A stretch of DNA of 64,000 nucleotides, from the NCBI RefSeq assembly GCF_030463565.1, contig NC_134655.1, positions 2,616,372 through 2,680,371 on the forward strand, given 5' to 3'. This DNA comes from Pelecanus crispus. Lineage: Eukaryota > Chordata > Aves > Pelecaniformes > Pelecanidae. The translations under genes and the position numbers were made by a program. The notes below the pieces were generated by a model. It was given only the letters and a program-made list of their open reading frames with translations, ran no database searches and was not told the DNA's origin. Shown piece after piece: positions 1-13,560 of the stretch (the stretch's first letter is position 1; each line of letters opens with the position of its first letter).

Positions 1-3000
1 AAAGATTATAGGCCACATACCTGTGCAGTGCGCATGTCAGGATTAAAATGCCACTTTCTGACAGACAGAATTAGATATATCAACTAAATATACTTGCATG
101 TTTACAGAATATTAATCATTTTGTTTTATTTCACATGAAGATTTAGAAAGCTTTTTTGGTAAAATCTGAAAAAGAAAATAAAAATCAATAAGCAAACAAT
201 AGGAAAAATAACAGGAGGAAAATGGAATGAGGGGGCAAAATCACATCACACAAAGGTTTACAGATTAGTTTAATCCCATTAATGTTGCATAAAACTTGGT
301 AGCCCTGTGTGTTTCTATCATCCTTTTGTGGGAAGGTGCAAAGAATATATGACTGTACAGTATTAATTTGGGACTCAACTTTGATGTTTCATCACAAACA
401 AACCTAAATTCCCAACCCACACACAAGAATGTAAACACAATTAAAAAAAAAAACCCAACACAAACAAGGAGGGAGAGTCATCCCAGGAATTTATGATTAA
501 ATGGCCTGGAATCTCCCTTTTGTGGAAAGCAGAGCAATGGAAGTACGCGTGCATGAAAGCACAGTGGATTCTGGTAAATCCAAGGCCTTAAGCACGTTGT
601 TTGGATTCATTCTGCCAGATTCTATAGTACATTTGTTCCTTTTGCAGTATTTTGTTATGTTTGCTGCAAATTATTGCTACATATACATTGCATATTGTAT
701 ATTTATAGGAAGTAGTGGAGTCCCACTGTTTGAAATTTATAAATGGGAGCAAACAGAATATTAAGAAATATAAGAATCTTGTATGTGTTAGTAATGACTT
801 GGGATTATTTTACATTATATTTCCTTGTGGTGTTTTATTAACAGTGGATCTGTACAATGTTTTCATTAGAAGTAAACAGATTGATTCTCTGCTTATAGAA
901 AAGTGTGTGTTGGGAGATATAGAGAGGACATCTGGCTTTTTTTAAGAGGGGAATAACCCATCTGGCTTTTTACAGTGGAGTAGATATGATAATATATTAA
1001 AAAAAAAAAAAGGTACATGAAGCAAATAGCTTTCCTGATTTACTGTTGCGAATAATATTGATAGCTATTCCATAATTTTTAAATGATACTGTTGAGATGT
1101 TGCAGCTGCTTTGTAGCCATCACAGATTTCTTTTTATCACAATGCTTCTGTTGCAGCATTTTAAATGACACTTTAGAAATATAACACCTATCAAGAAAGA
1201 TATTGTAGCAATAGATAAAGCAACATTTCACTAGGCCGATTTCAGGTCCCACTGAGTTTTCCATTATTATTTTGCAGGATTGGATTTGATCTTTTGTGAT
1301 GCTGAGCCTGACTGCCTTGACTCCCCTCCCTTATTAACTTCTTGAAGAAAAGAGACAAGGTACCATCAAGTTTCTAGCATTTATTTTTATAAAGCAATAT
1401 GATGTTCGATTTACTTTATAGCCCGTAGTTTCAACGCTGTTCTCGTAGTTAAAACTGATAACAGGTACTAAGTAGACTTGATACAATTCAGGAATATTAT
1501 TGGTATAATTTTGTGCCTGGGAGGTACTGCTGCTCTCTGATACAGAGTATTAACTAAATGTGTTTCTATAGCATTTAGAGTTTGACCTCTAGCCACTTTT
1601 GTTCTGCTAATTGTTGGAAAACAAATGCTGACTTTCTGCCGTCCGTGTTTATGAACACTGCTTCTTGCACAGTTGGGTCAGAGGAAGAGGCTGCATATGT
1701 CAAGGGGTATTATCCTGTCCCTAACAGGAAACTCTTCCCCTTGAAGTCCCAAGCGAGACTGCAGCAGCTTGCTGCTGTCTTCCTGGAGAAGCAGGAGTCA
1801 CAGGAAGCCTGCAGCGCTACTCCTAGTGTATGTAAACTCCCTGCCACAAGGGTCTAGTAGCAGCAGCAATGTGTATGTCTGGGTTATGGAATATAGAGCA
1901 TGGTGTGGTATTTCTGGAGTATGTTCAGGTCTTGTTCCTTATTTCAAGGTAATAGACAGAGCACCTTTGTTTCTCCAGCATAAGTGTAAAATACTCTGTA
2001 GATACGAGTTTGGGGATTTTAATCACCTTTCATTTTGAATTGTCTGCTAGTGGGTACTCTTTGGATAACTATAGGGCCAGTCCCCTTCCAGTCTTAGGAG
2101 GTGTGCTGTCTGCTTCAGCAAGCTGCCTTCTAGGACAAAGGCTGTTTGTGTCCTGCTGGGCCATACGATGTTCTTTGCTAGCGAGACATCTACATTTGGA
2201 AAACTAACCCAGAGATCCCCTTGGTTCATGCCACCACAACGTCTTTCAAATATTTTTCAAGAGCAGTATCTTTCAAAGTGTCTGGTTTTGGTTGTATTTC
2301 ATCCAGACGTACAAATGCAACCTGCACCTGGATTCGAGAAATTACTGCATCAAGTCCTATGTGTCAAACTAGCCATCATCAGTGGGACAATGTACTTTGG
2401 TAGCTATGCAAAGAATGTTAAAGAATAAAAATGAAGATCCTAAAACTCATAAAAACTGGCAGTTACATTCATCAGTTCTCTACCAACAGCTTGCTGCAAG
2501 CCATTCAGCACAGCAGGTGCCAAAGCGATTTAAACACGTATGTAGAAAATAGCTCCATAAGGATTACCGCATCGTTGCCTGATTTGCACCCACTTCTGGA
2601 ATGGAAGATGAGACTCTGTGTCTGTTTATTTAATAGTATATAGCACCATCCTACAAGAGAGTGGAGAAGCATCTCAACATCAGGATGTGAGAGAGGCAAA
2701 ATATATTGAGACACCTTGGAATTTCTTTTCTCCCTGGAGCTTTTAGTTACTAAAATTGCCCTAGAATACCTCTGGTATTTACAACAATCAATTTTTAATA
2801 ACAGCAATATACACCCAAAAGGATTGAAAAGAAGAATGCGGGATGGCTGCAAGTCTCATCAAGATCGAACATATATCTGGACCCATACTAGTTAAACATA
2901 CTTGTTCTTCAAAACTCTGTTCAGGCAAAGTGACATATTTCTAGTGAGACTGTTCAGTCTACACCAAGAAAAAGACATGTCCTGAGGAAAAACAAGATCC

Positions 3001-6000
3001 ATCCAAAGTAATTGCTATGTGCTGCAGCTGGAGCTCTGTTTCCAGAAAATAGCTAAATATAAACATTCCTAACCGAATGGGTGGGAAACCAAGACTGCCT
3101 TGCAGCAAAGATACCCGCTAAATAGGATTACCTATTGACAACCTAATCCACAAGAATTCATTCTGCCACAGCACTGAGAAAGAGATCAGAGAAATAAGCA
3201 ATATAGCGGCTTAAAGTACAATTATACCATTAATCGGACTTTTCTGAAAATGCCATTGTGGCATCTGGTATGAGTTCTCTCTCACATTCCTAGACCAAGC
3301 TACTCCATATGCAAATCATGAGGTTACATTTTTTTAGCTGTCAGTTAGGAACTCTGCAGACCCTCCCAGGGGACCTGCAACTCGAGCTGTTTTCTTCTGC
3401 TTGTTGCAGTGCCACTGGAGATAATGCGAGAAGGAGAGCTTATGGTTAGCACACACGATTTCGGTGCTTGTGTCCCAGATGCTAGCTTGGAAGGGACACC
3501 GCAACCCTGATTATAGGGCTTTCCATAATCTTCGTACTTGTAGATCACTTCTCATTTTTTAGGTGAAATCTAGAATAGAAATCTAAGGTGTCACAACAAT
3601 AATACCGCTGTAAAAACAGAATAAACTTTTCCTACGAATACTTTGTTTTTAAAAATAATACTACCACAACTTGGAACTGTTACCAGGCTGGTTTTTGGCA
3701 GTCCCAGTTGTTAAGTCCTACATGCTTCTGTAACATGTACTTTAGGCTCTTTTCTGGAGAAATGTAATTCTGCAGAGTTGCCACCTTAAGTTCTGGACCG
3801 GATGCCTCAGATTCTCTGAGAGTTTTCATGGATGTAGTACCCGAGTTTCTTGACCATAATTATGGAGCTTTGCAGTAATGAAAGCCGTCTGTGGTGTTTC
3901 CCCATTAAGCTGAATTCTGATGCAGAAGATGATGGTAAGTTCAGTAAAAAAAAAGGGTACCTCCATTTGACACAGAATACTCCAGTACTAATTCTCTTCC
4001 AGCCAGTTGTCTCCCTGAAACACTCAAGTCATGATTTGCGGAAACCAATTTTTTTGTGTTTCTGTACACAAGAATATTGACCGGTATTTTACAGGCTCAT
4101 CTTGTCACACAATGTAAGCAGCCCTGAGAGACTGTTCTGACCAGTTTTAGCAGCCTGCCTTGAATTTAAGCTATGCATGACTTAGGAAGAAGGACCTTGT
4201 TAAATACATTCCAATGGTGAGTTAACATTAGAAAACACACGTCTTCCACAGAATGTTAGCAAAAAAGCTACTATGTCAGGGCTTTTTTTTTTTTTTACCA
4301 TGAATAATTTGCTTGGCTAAAGTTGTTAAGACTCTGCAGTCTGAGCATAATAAAAGAGTTTTGGGTAAGACATGACTCCCTCCAGCTCAGTCATCCATAC
4401 ATGTATGAGCTTCAAAATACTGAAAGAAGTAAAAATATTTTTACCAGAAAGATGAAGGAATCTGACTTTGATATGAAGCAGTTACTTTAAGAAATAGAGT
4501 ATGTCTGTGACTGCAGTCAGATATTTTAAATAGACCTTCACTGGAAGAGCTTTCATTTGTGTTTTGACCACAATGTTCCTATGATGGACCTAACTCTGAA
4601 AGGAGGCTTCTCCATGCCAATTGATGATGCCAATCCATGTCTCCTGAATTCGTTAGTGCAAGAGTAAGACAACTCTTGGTGCCTGTACTCAAGAAATACC
4701 TTTAATAATAATTTTAATAAAAACTCGAGAAACATCCGGTGAAATGGAACACAGATCTGAATATAATATTCAGTGAAGTACATACCTTGTGCTCAAAACT
4801 GCTCTTTTGGTCATAGCCCACTTTAACATTCACTTTTGTTTGAAATCTGGTGCCCTGCTCTGAATTCAGAAGAAATGCAATAGCTACACTGTTGGTCCTC
4901 CTCAGAGAAGATGCATTTAAGAACTAGCTGCTCTGGGAATATCGTCTGGTGTATATCCTAGTGTGTTTTCTGACATGAAGGAAATTGATATTTAATCTAT
5001 TCAACTATCAAGACCAGAAATCAGCGCTCACTTCTAGTACTATATTTTTTAACATTTTTCAGAAGATTGAATGGTTAAAGTAATGATCCTTGTGTATTTG
5101 GGGGGGGGAAAGCCCAAAGCATAAATGCTACCTCCCTGCTTTATCTGTATACCATGGTTTAGCTAGTTAAGAAGAATGTCTTCAACTGTAGGACTGAAAT
5201 ATATCTCAAAAAATGAATTACCAGCAACTATGTTTTCAACTGGCTGCTCCATCTCATGGATACAGCAATTCTCTCCTGTGGTTGAAGATGCTTTTCTTTC
5301 GGTTTTGCAGGTCGCAGGACATCTTTTCATTTCTAGTCTAACTACATTCCTCATCTTCCATGGAAGTTCCCCTCTGCTGATGAGTCCACTAGCAAGTTTG
5401 CCTTCTTTACTCATAATATTTGGTTCTTCATAATTTCTTTTTACCTAATCATCAAAAAGCAGTTTGCAGATATTAATTTGCAGATTTGCCTCCTGGCAGG
5501 CTCCCAGTTTGCAAGTCATAGTACCGATTTAGACACTGAGGCACATAGAAGTTTAGTCACTATAGCACTACAAAGAAAGTCTGTGTTTAATAGAACTCAA
5601 GGGGCTGCTTTTATTCTTATTTACATCAGCTTGTATATTTCTTTATTCTTTTGATAATTGTGAAAATTGGTCCAGCAGTCGTCTTACTTTCTACAAAAAG
5701 GAAGGCTTCCTGAATCATTTCATTTGCTGCTGGGGAGAGGAAGGCTTCTGTGTGGAATTTTTTGAAGAGTTTGCCAGATAAGGCCCCAAGTCAGAGACAA
5801 GCATGCTATATTTATCTCTGATGACTCTCAGTTCCAGTAGTGATGTTACAGTAGCAGTTAATTTGGTGCTTAGGGTTCAAAACAAGGTAAAAGGCAACTT
5901 GGTACTCAGTAATTTTGTATTATTAAATATTGGTTATGAAATTTTACTTCTTAAAAGGCTATCTTGTAAATACATCATAAGGAAACTCCTTTTGGGGGGG

Positions 6001-7072
6001 ATTCTTGGTGTCAAGATGTTGCTTCCGTGTATCTTAGCACAGCGCAGTGTGTATCTATCATATTTTTGCAATCCAAAGTAAAAACAAAGGTGGGGAGGAG
6101 GAATCCAAGTAGTATTTTGGTTCAAATAAGATAACAATAAAATAAAATAAGGGACAGCTATATTAATTACGGTTAGTTGTCTATGCACAAACAAAAATGC
6201 TGATACTAATATACTTCCCTGCTCTTCTTTGCAATACTGGAGGTCCAACAAAGTTTTGCTTCTGTTAAATTAGAATTTGCAGTGCTACCTCTGCAACAGG
6301 TATGTTCTCTGCTTGACTAAAACAACATCGCAAGTAAGTCTGGGTAGTAAGTTAAGGAGTAGGTTAGATACCTGTCCTTATATGACACCAAGCTAAGTTA
6401 GAAAAAGAGTCCTCAAGCTCTTACCATGTGTGGTCAGACTATAGCAAATTAAGATGAGATTACTCTAAATATGGCAGCTAAAGTCCAGGTTGGTCTTAAA
6501 GGTGTAGATCATCTGATAGCTGAAGAATGAACTTTTCTTACTGCTCTCTGCGCTCAAGCCGCCTTTATAATTAAAAAATCTTAGTGCTTAATTTCCCTTT
6601 TCCCTGAAGAATGGCTGTCTTTTTGCTGAATATCCAGGCTACTCCTAGCTCAGCATCTACCTTTGTGGTGGAAGCGAGGGTCTTGTGGAGAATGAGCCCT
6701 GCTAAAAAAACAGGTTTTGTAGTGGTGTTGCTGCTTCAGCAAAGAGATTTGTGGGATTTTTTTCATATCAATTAATGCATACAAGCATATATCTTGCTTA
6801 TATTCTGTTATTTTCCAATCCTGTATTGGTATGAGGGCGTATACTCTGATAATATTACTTACACTTGGACTTGTATTCCCTTAGCTGTAACATTTTAGCT
6901 ACAGAAGCGTAACAAATATGTCTATGATAGTTTCATCAATCTAGCTGTTTTGTAATAGTTGCAATCTTCTGCTTGTCCTAGAAGACTGAGAGTTAAAGAG
7001 CAGCTTTTTGGAAACAACTTAAAAATCATTGTCTTTGGCAACACTTTCAGAGTTTGATTTCTGTTCTTTTTC

Positions 7073-7091
7073 TTACTTACTTACTTACTGA
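7073..7091. repeat. (TTAC)n microsatellite
   Basis: Four to five tandem TTAC units lie in otherwise unique A+T-rich sequence. This is a simple repeat with no nearby gene. Confidence 0.7.
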
Positions 7092-10000
7092 CAGCTGCTC
7101 CTAGTGAAGCTCTTCAGTGACAGGAGAGTGGTAAGCAGCTATGGGCATTCGTTCATTCACTTCAGTACTTTGCTTATTCTTGAAGGTCCCCTACTGTCCT
7201 CCAGTGCTATCCCTGCAGCCCTCAGGAGCCTTGCAGTGCACACCGGTGCTGGGATATTCAAAGTATGAGTACCCTCTGCTGGCATGTTTTTTTACTAGGC
7301 TCTGTCCTATAGCTCTTCGGTCTGATTGTATTAATGCATAGTACATTACGCAGTTATCCTTATCTCTATATATTAATTTTGGAAATTTATTTCAGTAACA
7401 AAGTTTTGTCTTTACTGAAAGGATTTGTGATGAAAAGCTATTTTCTTTCTTCATTTCTCCTCATTATATATATAAAAAAAGTATCTTATAGCATTAGTTC
7501 AAAAGTTTGGTGACGTCTTACTACATTACAAAAGATGCCGTTCAAAGTAACATCAGTGTTCAGACACAGAACACTGTCAGGGATAGATGTCCCTTTGGAG
7601 GCACTTTTGTAGTTTAGGAAGTTTTACTGTTCTACCTAAATTTTTTTTTTTTTCATCACAGTGTGATGTACGTAGGTCATTGTAAGTAATTTCTTTCCCT
7701 GCTTGGTGTTTAGATCCTTGACATAAATATTTTCCCCAACAATCAGCACTTGGACAAAGCATATTATCATTTGTTTTTGAATATTGATACACTTGACACC
7801 ATGCAAGTTACATGCAACGCTGGTAGTTTGCAGGGATCACAGATCAACCATGAGAGTCTTGAGGAAGAATCTGGCAACGGAAATGTAAGGGGGGGTATGT
7901 GTGAGCGTTGTCTTACTTTCTACCAAGAAAGTAAATAGCGAAGAAGAATCGCTCCTCTGGAGAAAAGACTGGGAAGAAAAAATTGTCATGTGCTAGAGGT
8001 AATACTTGGCTGGTGGATCCAGGCCCTGTTTAGTCACTCTTAGCTGGAATTCAGAGAGGAGAGCCTGGGATCTGAGCCCTTTGGTCAGCCCTGAATACAT
8101 TGGAAAGTTAGCATAGCTGGGAGAAAGGAGTAGCTGCAAGTCAAGACTACAAATCCCCTGCAGAGCAAGGGAGAAGGAGACAGAGATTGTGCTGACTGTA
8201 GTTTGCCCCATATCTGGTTCTGACCGTTCCCTCTCATAAACGGCTCACTACATCTTTAGGAAAGAAAAGCCCAAGTTCCCTTGGGCCCCTAATTGTCCTG
8301 CTGTGTTTAACTCGCCTGCTGTCTACGCATCTGTGGCATATAGGAACCAACTGCCTTCTTTGGGGCCTTTCACAGATGTTTTGTAGGCTGCTTTATAACT
8401 GGACAGCTGTTGTAAGTTCATGGAAACCCACATAAAATCATGACAGTTGCTTTTAAAGCTACTTCAGTGACAATTGTCTAAAGCAAAACCTGGTACCTCT
8501 GGTTTCTGTAAAACATCGGATCCATCTAGAACAATAGGACTATCACTGAGCAAGCAACACAGAAGGGATTCTGAAATAACTCTTTAGGCTGTACACAAAA
8601 TAGTAAATTAAGGTATTTATTTTCTGTGTTCATCTCAAATAGTCCTTTGGAGGTCTGAAACAAAAGCAGGGCAGTGCTTGATAGGTGCCGGTCCTTTGGG
8701 ACTCACTCCGTAGCTTCACCACCGCGCCCGTCAGTTGGGTAACAACTGAACTGAAGAGAAAAACAACACAGCTTGATTTCCTTTCCTGTCCTTGACACCT
8801 GGGGGATCTCTGATGACTACCATGGGCCTGCTTGGATGTGTCACCTTTACAAGACAGCCGTTCTTGAGTACAGCACCCTCCAGAGGGACTTGCATCCAAG
8901 AGGAATTCAGTTCTGAATGTCTGAGTTTCTGCTGGTTAGTATTGGCTGTGAACGCTAAGCCATAGCTTTGCAACTTATACTGCAGCTCAAAATTGCGTTG
9001 TATTCCTAATTCTGATAATAATAATAATTTCAAAATGCTTTGACGTCTACTCTTCTGGAGAGTGAGATCTGCTTTCTTTCCCTGATAGCTCTGTCAAACT
9101 GAAATGTAGCTGTGAAATACCTGGTGGTTTACAAATCTGACACAAGTTGTAAGAGCTTGCAAGTCTACAGCTGTGTGATTATTGCAGATAGAGAAGTCTG
9201 TTAAACGGATAGATTTGGATTTTCATTTCTCTTTCTTGGAGGGAGGTGGTACTGTTTGGTTTGCTTTGCCTTGCTGCTCCGATGCATACTTAGAGCCAGA
9301 CATCAAGTATAGCTTGCCTCAGCCCCTTTCTTCTTTCAGGGGTGATCTTAGATTCAAAATCTTAGTCATTAAAGTTGCAGGTTTCTGCCTTAAGATCATT
9401 GGGCTTCTTTTCTAGGGTCTTCTGATTTGAATGATTTGTTTTCAAGAGGCTTTATCTGTCTTTAATTGTACTTTGTAAACTGAGTGGTCAGATCCAGCTG
9501 AGATCAAAAGGTTCCCATCAGATTAAGGGAGGTAGGTAAATAGCTATCCTGAGACCCCTTTCAGAATTCAGAGACACAGACAAAGCTGTGTCATTAGCAA
9601 AGCAGACAGTCGGTAGGATTTTCTCTTCTTCAGCCCTAACTATCGCCCCTTTCACGCTTGCATGTGGTTATCAAACAGAGCCCTTGTACCATATTATGAT
9701 GCTAATATCTGATCCAGTATCCTGCTGTCATTTCTGTTGGACAATTACAGACTACATGAGTATGTTCATCTGAAGTACAGAAAATAGAAATGGGAAATAT
9801 CTGTTAAGGTATTGGTCCAATAATGCATTTGTTAGTGGTTTGTCAGAAGCGGGTAGAAAAAAATAAATTGGTGCATCTTGGCTTGACACTTTCCAAAACC
9901 TTCTTTCATCTCCCTCTTCCTTCTCATCCTCCCAAAGACAACCCTCACATCAAAGTGCTTTGACTGCAAAAAGTTGCAAACTTGAAATACAATTCCATGA

Positions 10001-10389
10001 TTTTCACATCTCCATCTCCAAAAGTCTCATCCGGATCACCTAAGCTGTTTCCTAAGCCTATGCAGCCCTCCTTAAAATAAATGAATACTGCAGATGTTCA
10101 GCAACTTTAGAGATTTGGATCAACCTGCACTGTTCTGTTCTTGTTCACAATGTAGTGTCAACAGTGCAGTCAATATTTAGCATTCATTTTCAGCTATCAA
10201 AAGGCAGTCACAATATTTGCCCGACTTTCTAAAGTGATTGGAAATCTTTCAATGCTACATATTAAATAGCTTATTTTGCTGGGTAATTGAGAGATGTAGA
10301 ACTGCATTGCATGTTGTCCAAGAGACTCACATGATCACCCTTACATTAAACAAGGATTCAACTGAGGCTTCAGCCGGGAGACAGAAAGC

Positions 10390-10403
10390 GTGTGTGTGTG
10401 TGT
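10390..10403. repeat. (GT)n microsatellite
   Basis: An uninterrupted run of seven GT dinucleotides is visible. It is short and likely polymorphic. Confidence 0.8.
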
Positions 10404-12897
10404 CTGGGAGAGGGTGGGGTGGAATATTCATGCCATTGAAAAGACTCATGTTGTTACTTAACAACTACATTAACCTCATGTCACAAGTCATGACCTTGTG
10501 CTGACCCTGGCTAGCAAAGCAGCACAGCTCTGAAGTACAAAACATGAAAGTGGGAGAAGTAAGTAGCAGAGGAGGAGAAAAGATCAGCTCTTCATGGAAG
10601 AGGCTTCCAAACCTATTCAGACAAAATGCCAAACAATAGCTGCAGAGGGGCTGTGCATAGGCCATCTCCACCCAGTCACTCACTCACTGTTGAAGTACTT
10701 TCATGGTGAGCCTTTCATAGCCAGCTGCGGACTGACACGACCTTTAAACTGCGAGATTTCTTTTAATGTAAGGCACCCTGATAAAGCAAAGGGAAGAAGC
10801 CTGAGAGCATACAGACAGGAGCCTTTAGATCTCTTGTTTCTATCCTTCTCCTTTGCTTTCCAGCAGAGCCCTGTTTGCACAAGTGACTGCATTCAGAGAG
10901 GAGCCTGGAAGCTCATCCCACCTGAATTCTGAAAATGTGGCAAAGGGAAAAACTTCACTAACCAATGATGCTTATTCCTTAGCTTTTTGGTCCCTGGAGT
11001 CCTTTTGGTAGCAGTGATGGGATTTACAAACCCTGCTCTGAAATGTCAGTATCAGGAAATGGGCAAAGTAACCCCAATTTTAAGCGAGAATGAAGGAGGT
11101 AGGATCTGATTGGAGAGCAGAGCAAGGGCGGGAGGGCGACAGGAGCAAGGTTTTCCAGAGTAACCTTGTTTTCCAGAGCAAGAACTGTTGCAGAAGTTCT
11201 GTGGGACCTGCAAAAAGGTATTTTAAAGGCAGGCTGGCAGGCTGAGTGAAGGCTGCGGAGAGAGAGTTGGCGGCATGATGAGAAATTTCTCTTGGTGAAG
11301 GGCTCTGGGGAGAAATACCAACTCACAGAAGCTCAGGCGAAGTGGTTTCTTTTCTAACAGAGTAGCAACAAAAGTGGTGACAGCAGAGGATTGACGGGGG
11401 TGGCTTCAGTGAGCCTGTTGAGGAATTATTCATGTTTTGCTGACCACATATTTTGGTCGGCAGGCACCTTACTGCTTGAGGAACTGCTAACCCATCTGAC
11501 CGGTGGCTCATTTACTCTTGTTTGCCATCTCCAGCAGATGTCAGGACAGGGTGTTTCAGAGGAATTTCCATAAAGAGCCTTTCTAAAACAACCTACTTCA
11601 AACACAGGCTCTTGGTGCAAGTGGAGATTGGCTTACGTTCTGAAGCTTGAGGTTTATGAAAATTGGTGTTTCTCTTTGATTTTCTAGTAGCAAATAATTA
11701 TAGGTTTGACATCCTCAAGCTTTTAAGTATCATGAGTCAGGCACCTAACTATGAGATGGTTCATAAAATTCTCACTAACATAAAAATAACAAACACGGGG
11801 TTGTTTTTGCTTTCTTCCTGGATTTGCATCCTTTAGGGTTATAGTTTTTGGGGTTTCTTCTTTGGCTGTTTAAAGTGTACTCCTTATTACAAAGGCTGAG
11901 GGCTGTATACATCCACAGCAAATTCCAGGAGTGGGGTCACTCAGAGACGCCGGGCAACTCTCAAGAATTGCAACAAAATCCCGACAGCTAGCAAAGGAGG
12001 TCTGGCATGAAATGCTATACAGTAACCTTGTGCCAGGCCAGGAAGTTCCCAAATGTATATAGTCATATATTCTCAAAGGGGCTGTATCTTTTGTTTGATC
12101 TACAGGGGCCAGCACCAGATAGGCCTTCCCGTTTGACAACAGCCAGGCCAGGCCAGCTGTGCCACGGACACCTCCCACTTCCCTCTGCGGATCCTGCATT
12201 CAGCTCAAGGCTGCTGGCCCAGCTCTCTGTTTACATGTTCCCAAATTCAAGGAGGAAAAGTGAATATCAAACAGACCTGCGCTCTTTTGAAGTGGCTAAA
12301 GGATGCTATCAGGTCTGGGAGAGTGTGCTGTGCCTTTGAGGCTTGTTTGTCTTTCCCCGGTCCTTCTGGGCAGGCCTTTAACCAGCCATTCCAATCTTCA
12401 AAGCTGCCCTAACCCCAACCGTGCGACTTCTTTGGAGCTGGCACCATTACCAGGGCCAGGGGTTTTGTGTTGAACCACTTTTCTGTGTGCTTTTCAGACA
12501 TGGAAGTTTCTTTATTCTTTTGAAATAAATAATTGGACCAAAATTAGTTACTGTCCGACAGGAAGAAAATCAGGGATTTGTTTTGTTTTTCAAGTAGGAG
12601 GTTTCGTCCCTCAGCGGCGAACTTCCTTCTTTTATGTCAGCTGTAATGATTGCCGTTTGGAGAGCTTTTATCATACTTACACATTGGTAAGCGATGGCCT
12701 TAAAATGCATCCTACTCCTTTTCTCAGCTTTAGCACTTTAATTAACCACAAGCTTGCTGTGGCTTTAGGGCTGTAGCCTCAAATTATTGTCAGCGTCTGC
12801 TCTCTACTGGTAAATGCTTGAAATTGCTACTGGAACACATTAAATGGTGGTGAAAGGAGACACTCAAAGCACCTGGGTTTTTTTTGTATTTTATTTT

Positions 12898-13165
12898 AGA
12901 ATCATAGAATCATAGAATCGTTTAGGTTGGAAAAGACCTTCAAGATCATCCAGTCCAACCATTAACCTACACTACCAAGTCCACCACTAAACCAATCAAG
13001 GGTAGACTAGACTCAACCATGTCCCCAAGTGCCATATCTACCCATTTTTTGAACGCTTCCAGGGATGGTGACTCCGCCACCTCTCTGGGCAGCCTGTTCC
13101 AATAGGACCATCCCATCTCACTTTGCCAAATCTCTTTTACTGTGAAAAATCCTTCCTTTTATAAC
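12898..13165 (-). mobile_element. CR1 LINE, 5'-truncated 3' end
   Basis: Read on the minus strand this is a CR1 3' terminus. It has the end of the ORF2 coding region (a WNRLPRE-like motif followed by a PSLEAFKK-like segment), then the 3' UTR phrase around GGACTGGATGATCTTGAAGG, then two to three copies of an ATTCTATG-like tail unit at 12898-12920. CR1 elements are the dominant non-LTR retrotransposons of birds and are usually truncated at the 5' end, as here. The usual GTTTAG at the end of the ORF reads GTTGAG, so the stop codon is changed. A second minus-strand copy follows 215 bp away. Confidence 0.93.
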
Positions 13166-13380
13166 TGAAAGAAGTGCTTTTGCTAATTAGAAAGTAGCGA
13201 GGAAAATCAAATTTTGAAACTCCAAATTCCTGAAGTAGTTACAGTTTTGCAATTATCAATACCAGAAAAAACAACAACAAAAATATTTTCAATTCATTAC
13301 TAAGAGCTTTTTTATCCAGCATCTCATTCATCGAGTCTGTTTATAGGTTTTCCAAGAACTGGACTAAAAGCAGCTCAGCT

Positions 13381-13560
13381 ATAGAATCATAGAATAATTT
13401 AGTTTGGAAAAGACCCTTAAGATCATCGAGTCCAACCGTTAACCTAATGCTGCCAAGTCCACCACTAAACCATGTCCCTAAGCGCCACATCTACACCTCT
13501 TTTAAATACCTCCAGGGATGGGGACTCAACCACTTCCCTGGGCAGCCTGTTCCAGAGCAT
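13381..13560 (-). mobile_element. CR1 LINE, short 3' end
   Basis: A second minus-strand CR1 3' end with the diagnostic tail (ATAGAATCATAGAAT on the plus strand) and the conserved 3' UTR phrase. It ends at the homologue of the LPRE coding motif. It is more diverged than the 12898 copy: it has an altered tail unit and lacks the inserted segment around ACCAATCAAGGGTAGAC. It is therefore probably a different subfamily or an older insertion rather than a tandem duplicate. Confidence 0.92.

Larger units (their letters stand above)
1..12897. other. Gene-free intergenic DNA, left part
   Basis: I see no convincing exon in this stretch. Open frames are all under about 120 codons, occur on both strands, match no family I know, and lack a coherent set of splice sites. 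Base composition is A+T rich with scattered homopolymers, for example a 9-G run at 5100-5108. There is no CpG-rich block that would mark a housekeeping promoter. Since it lies downstream of RASL11A, it is probably intergenic, but a lncRNA or distal regulatory elements cannot be excluded from sequence alone. The segment 12360-12860 looks less random and is treated as a finding. Confidence 0.6.
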
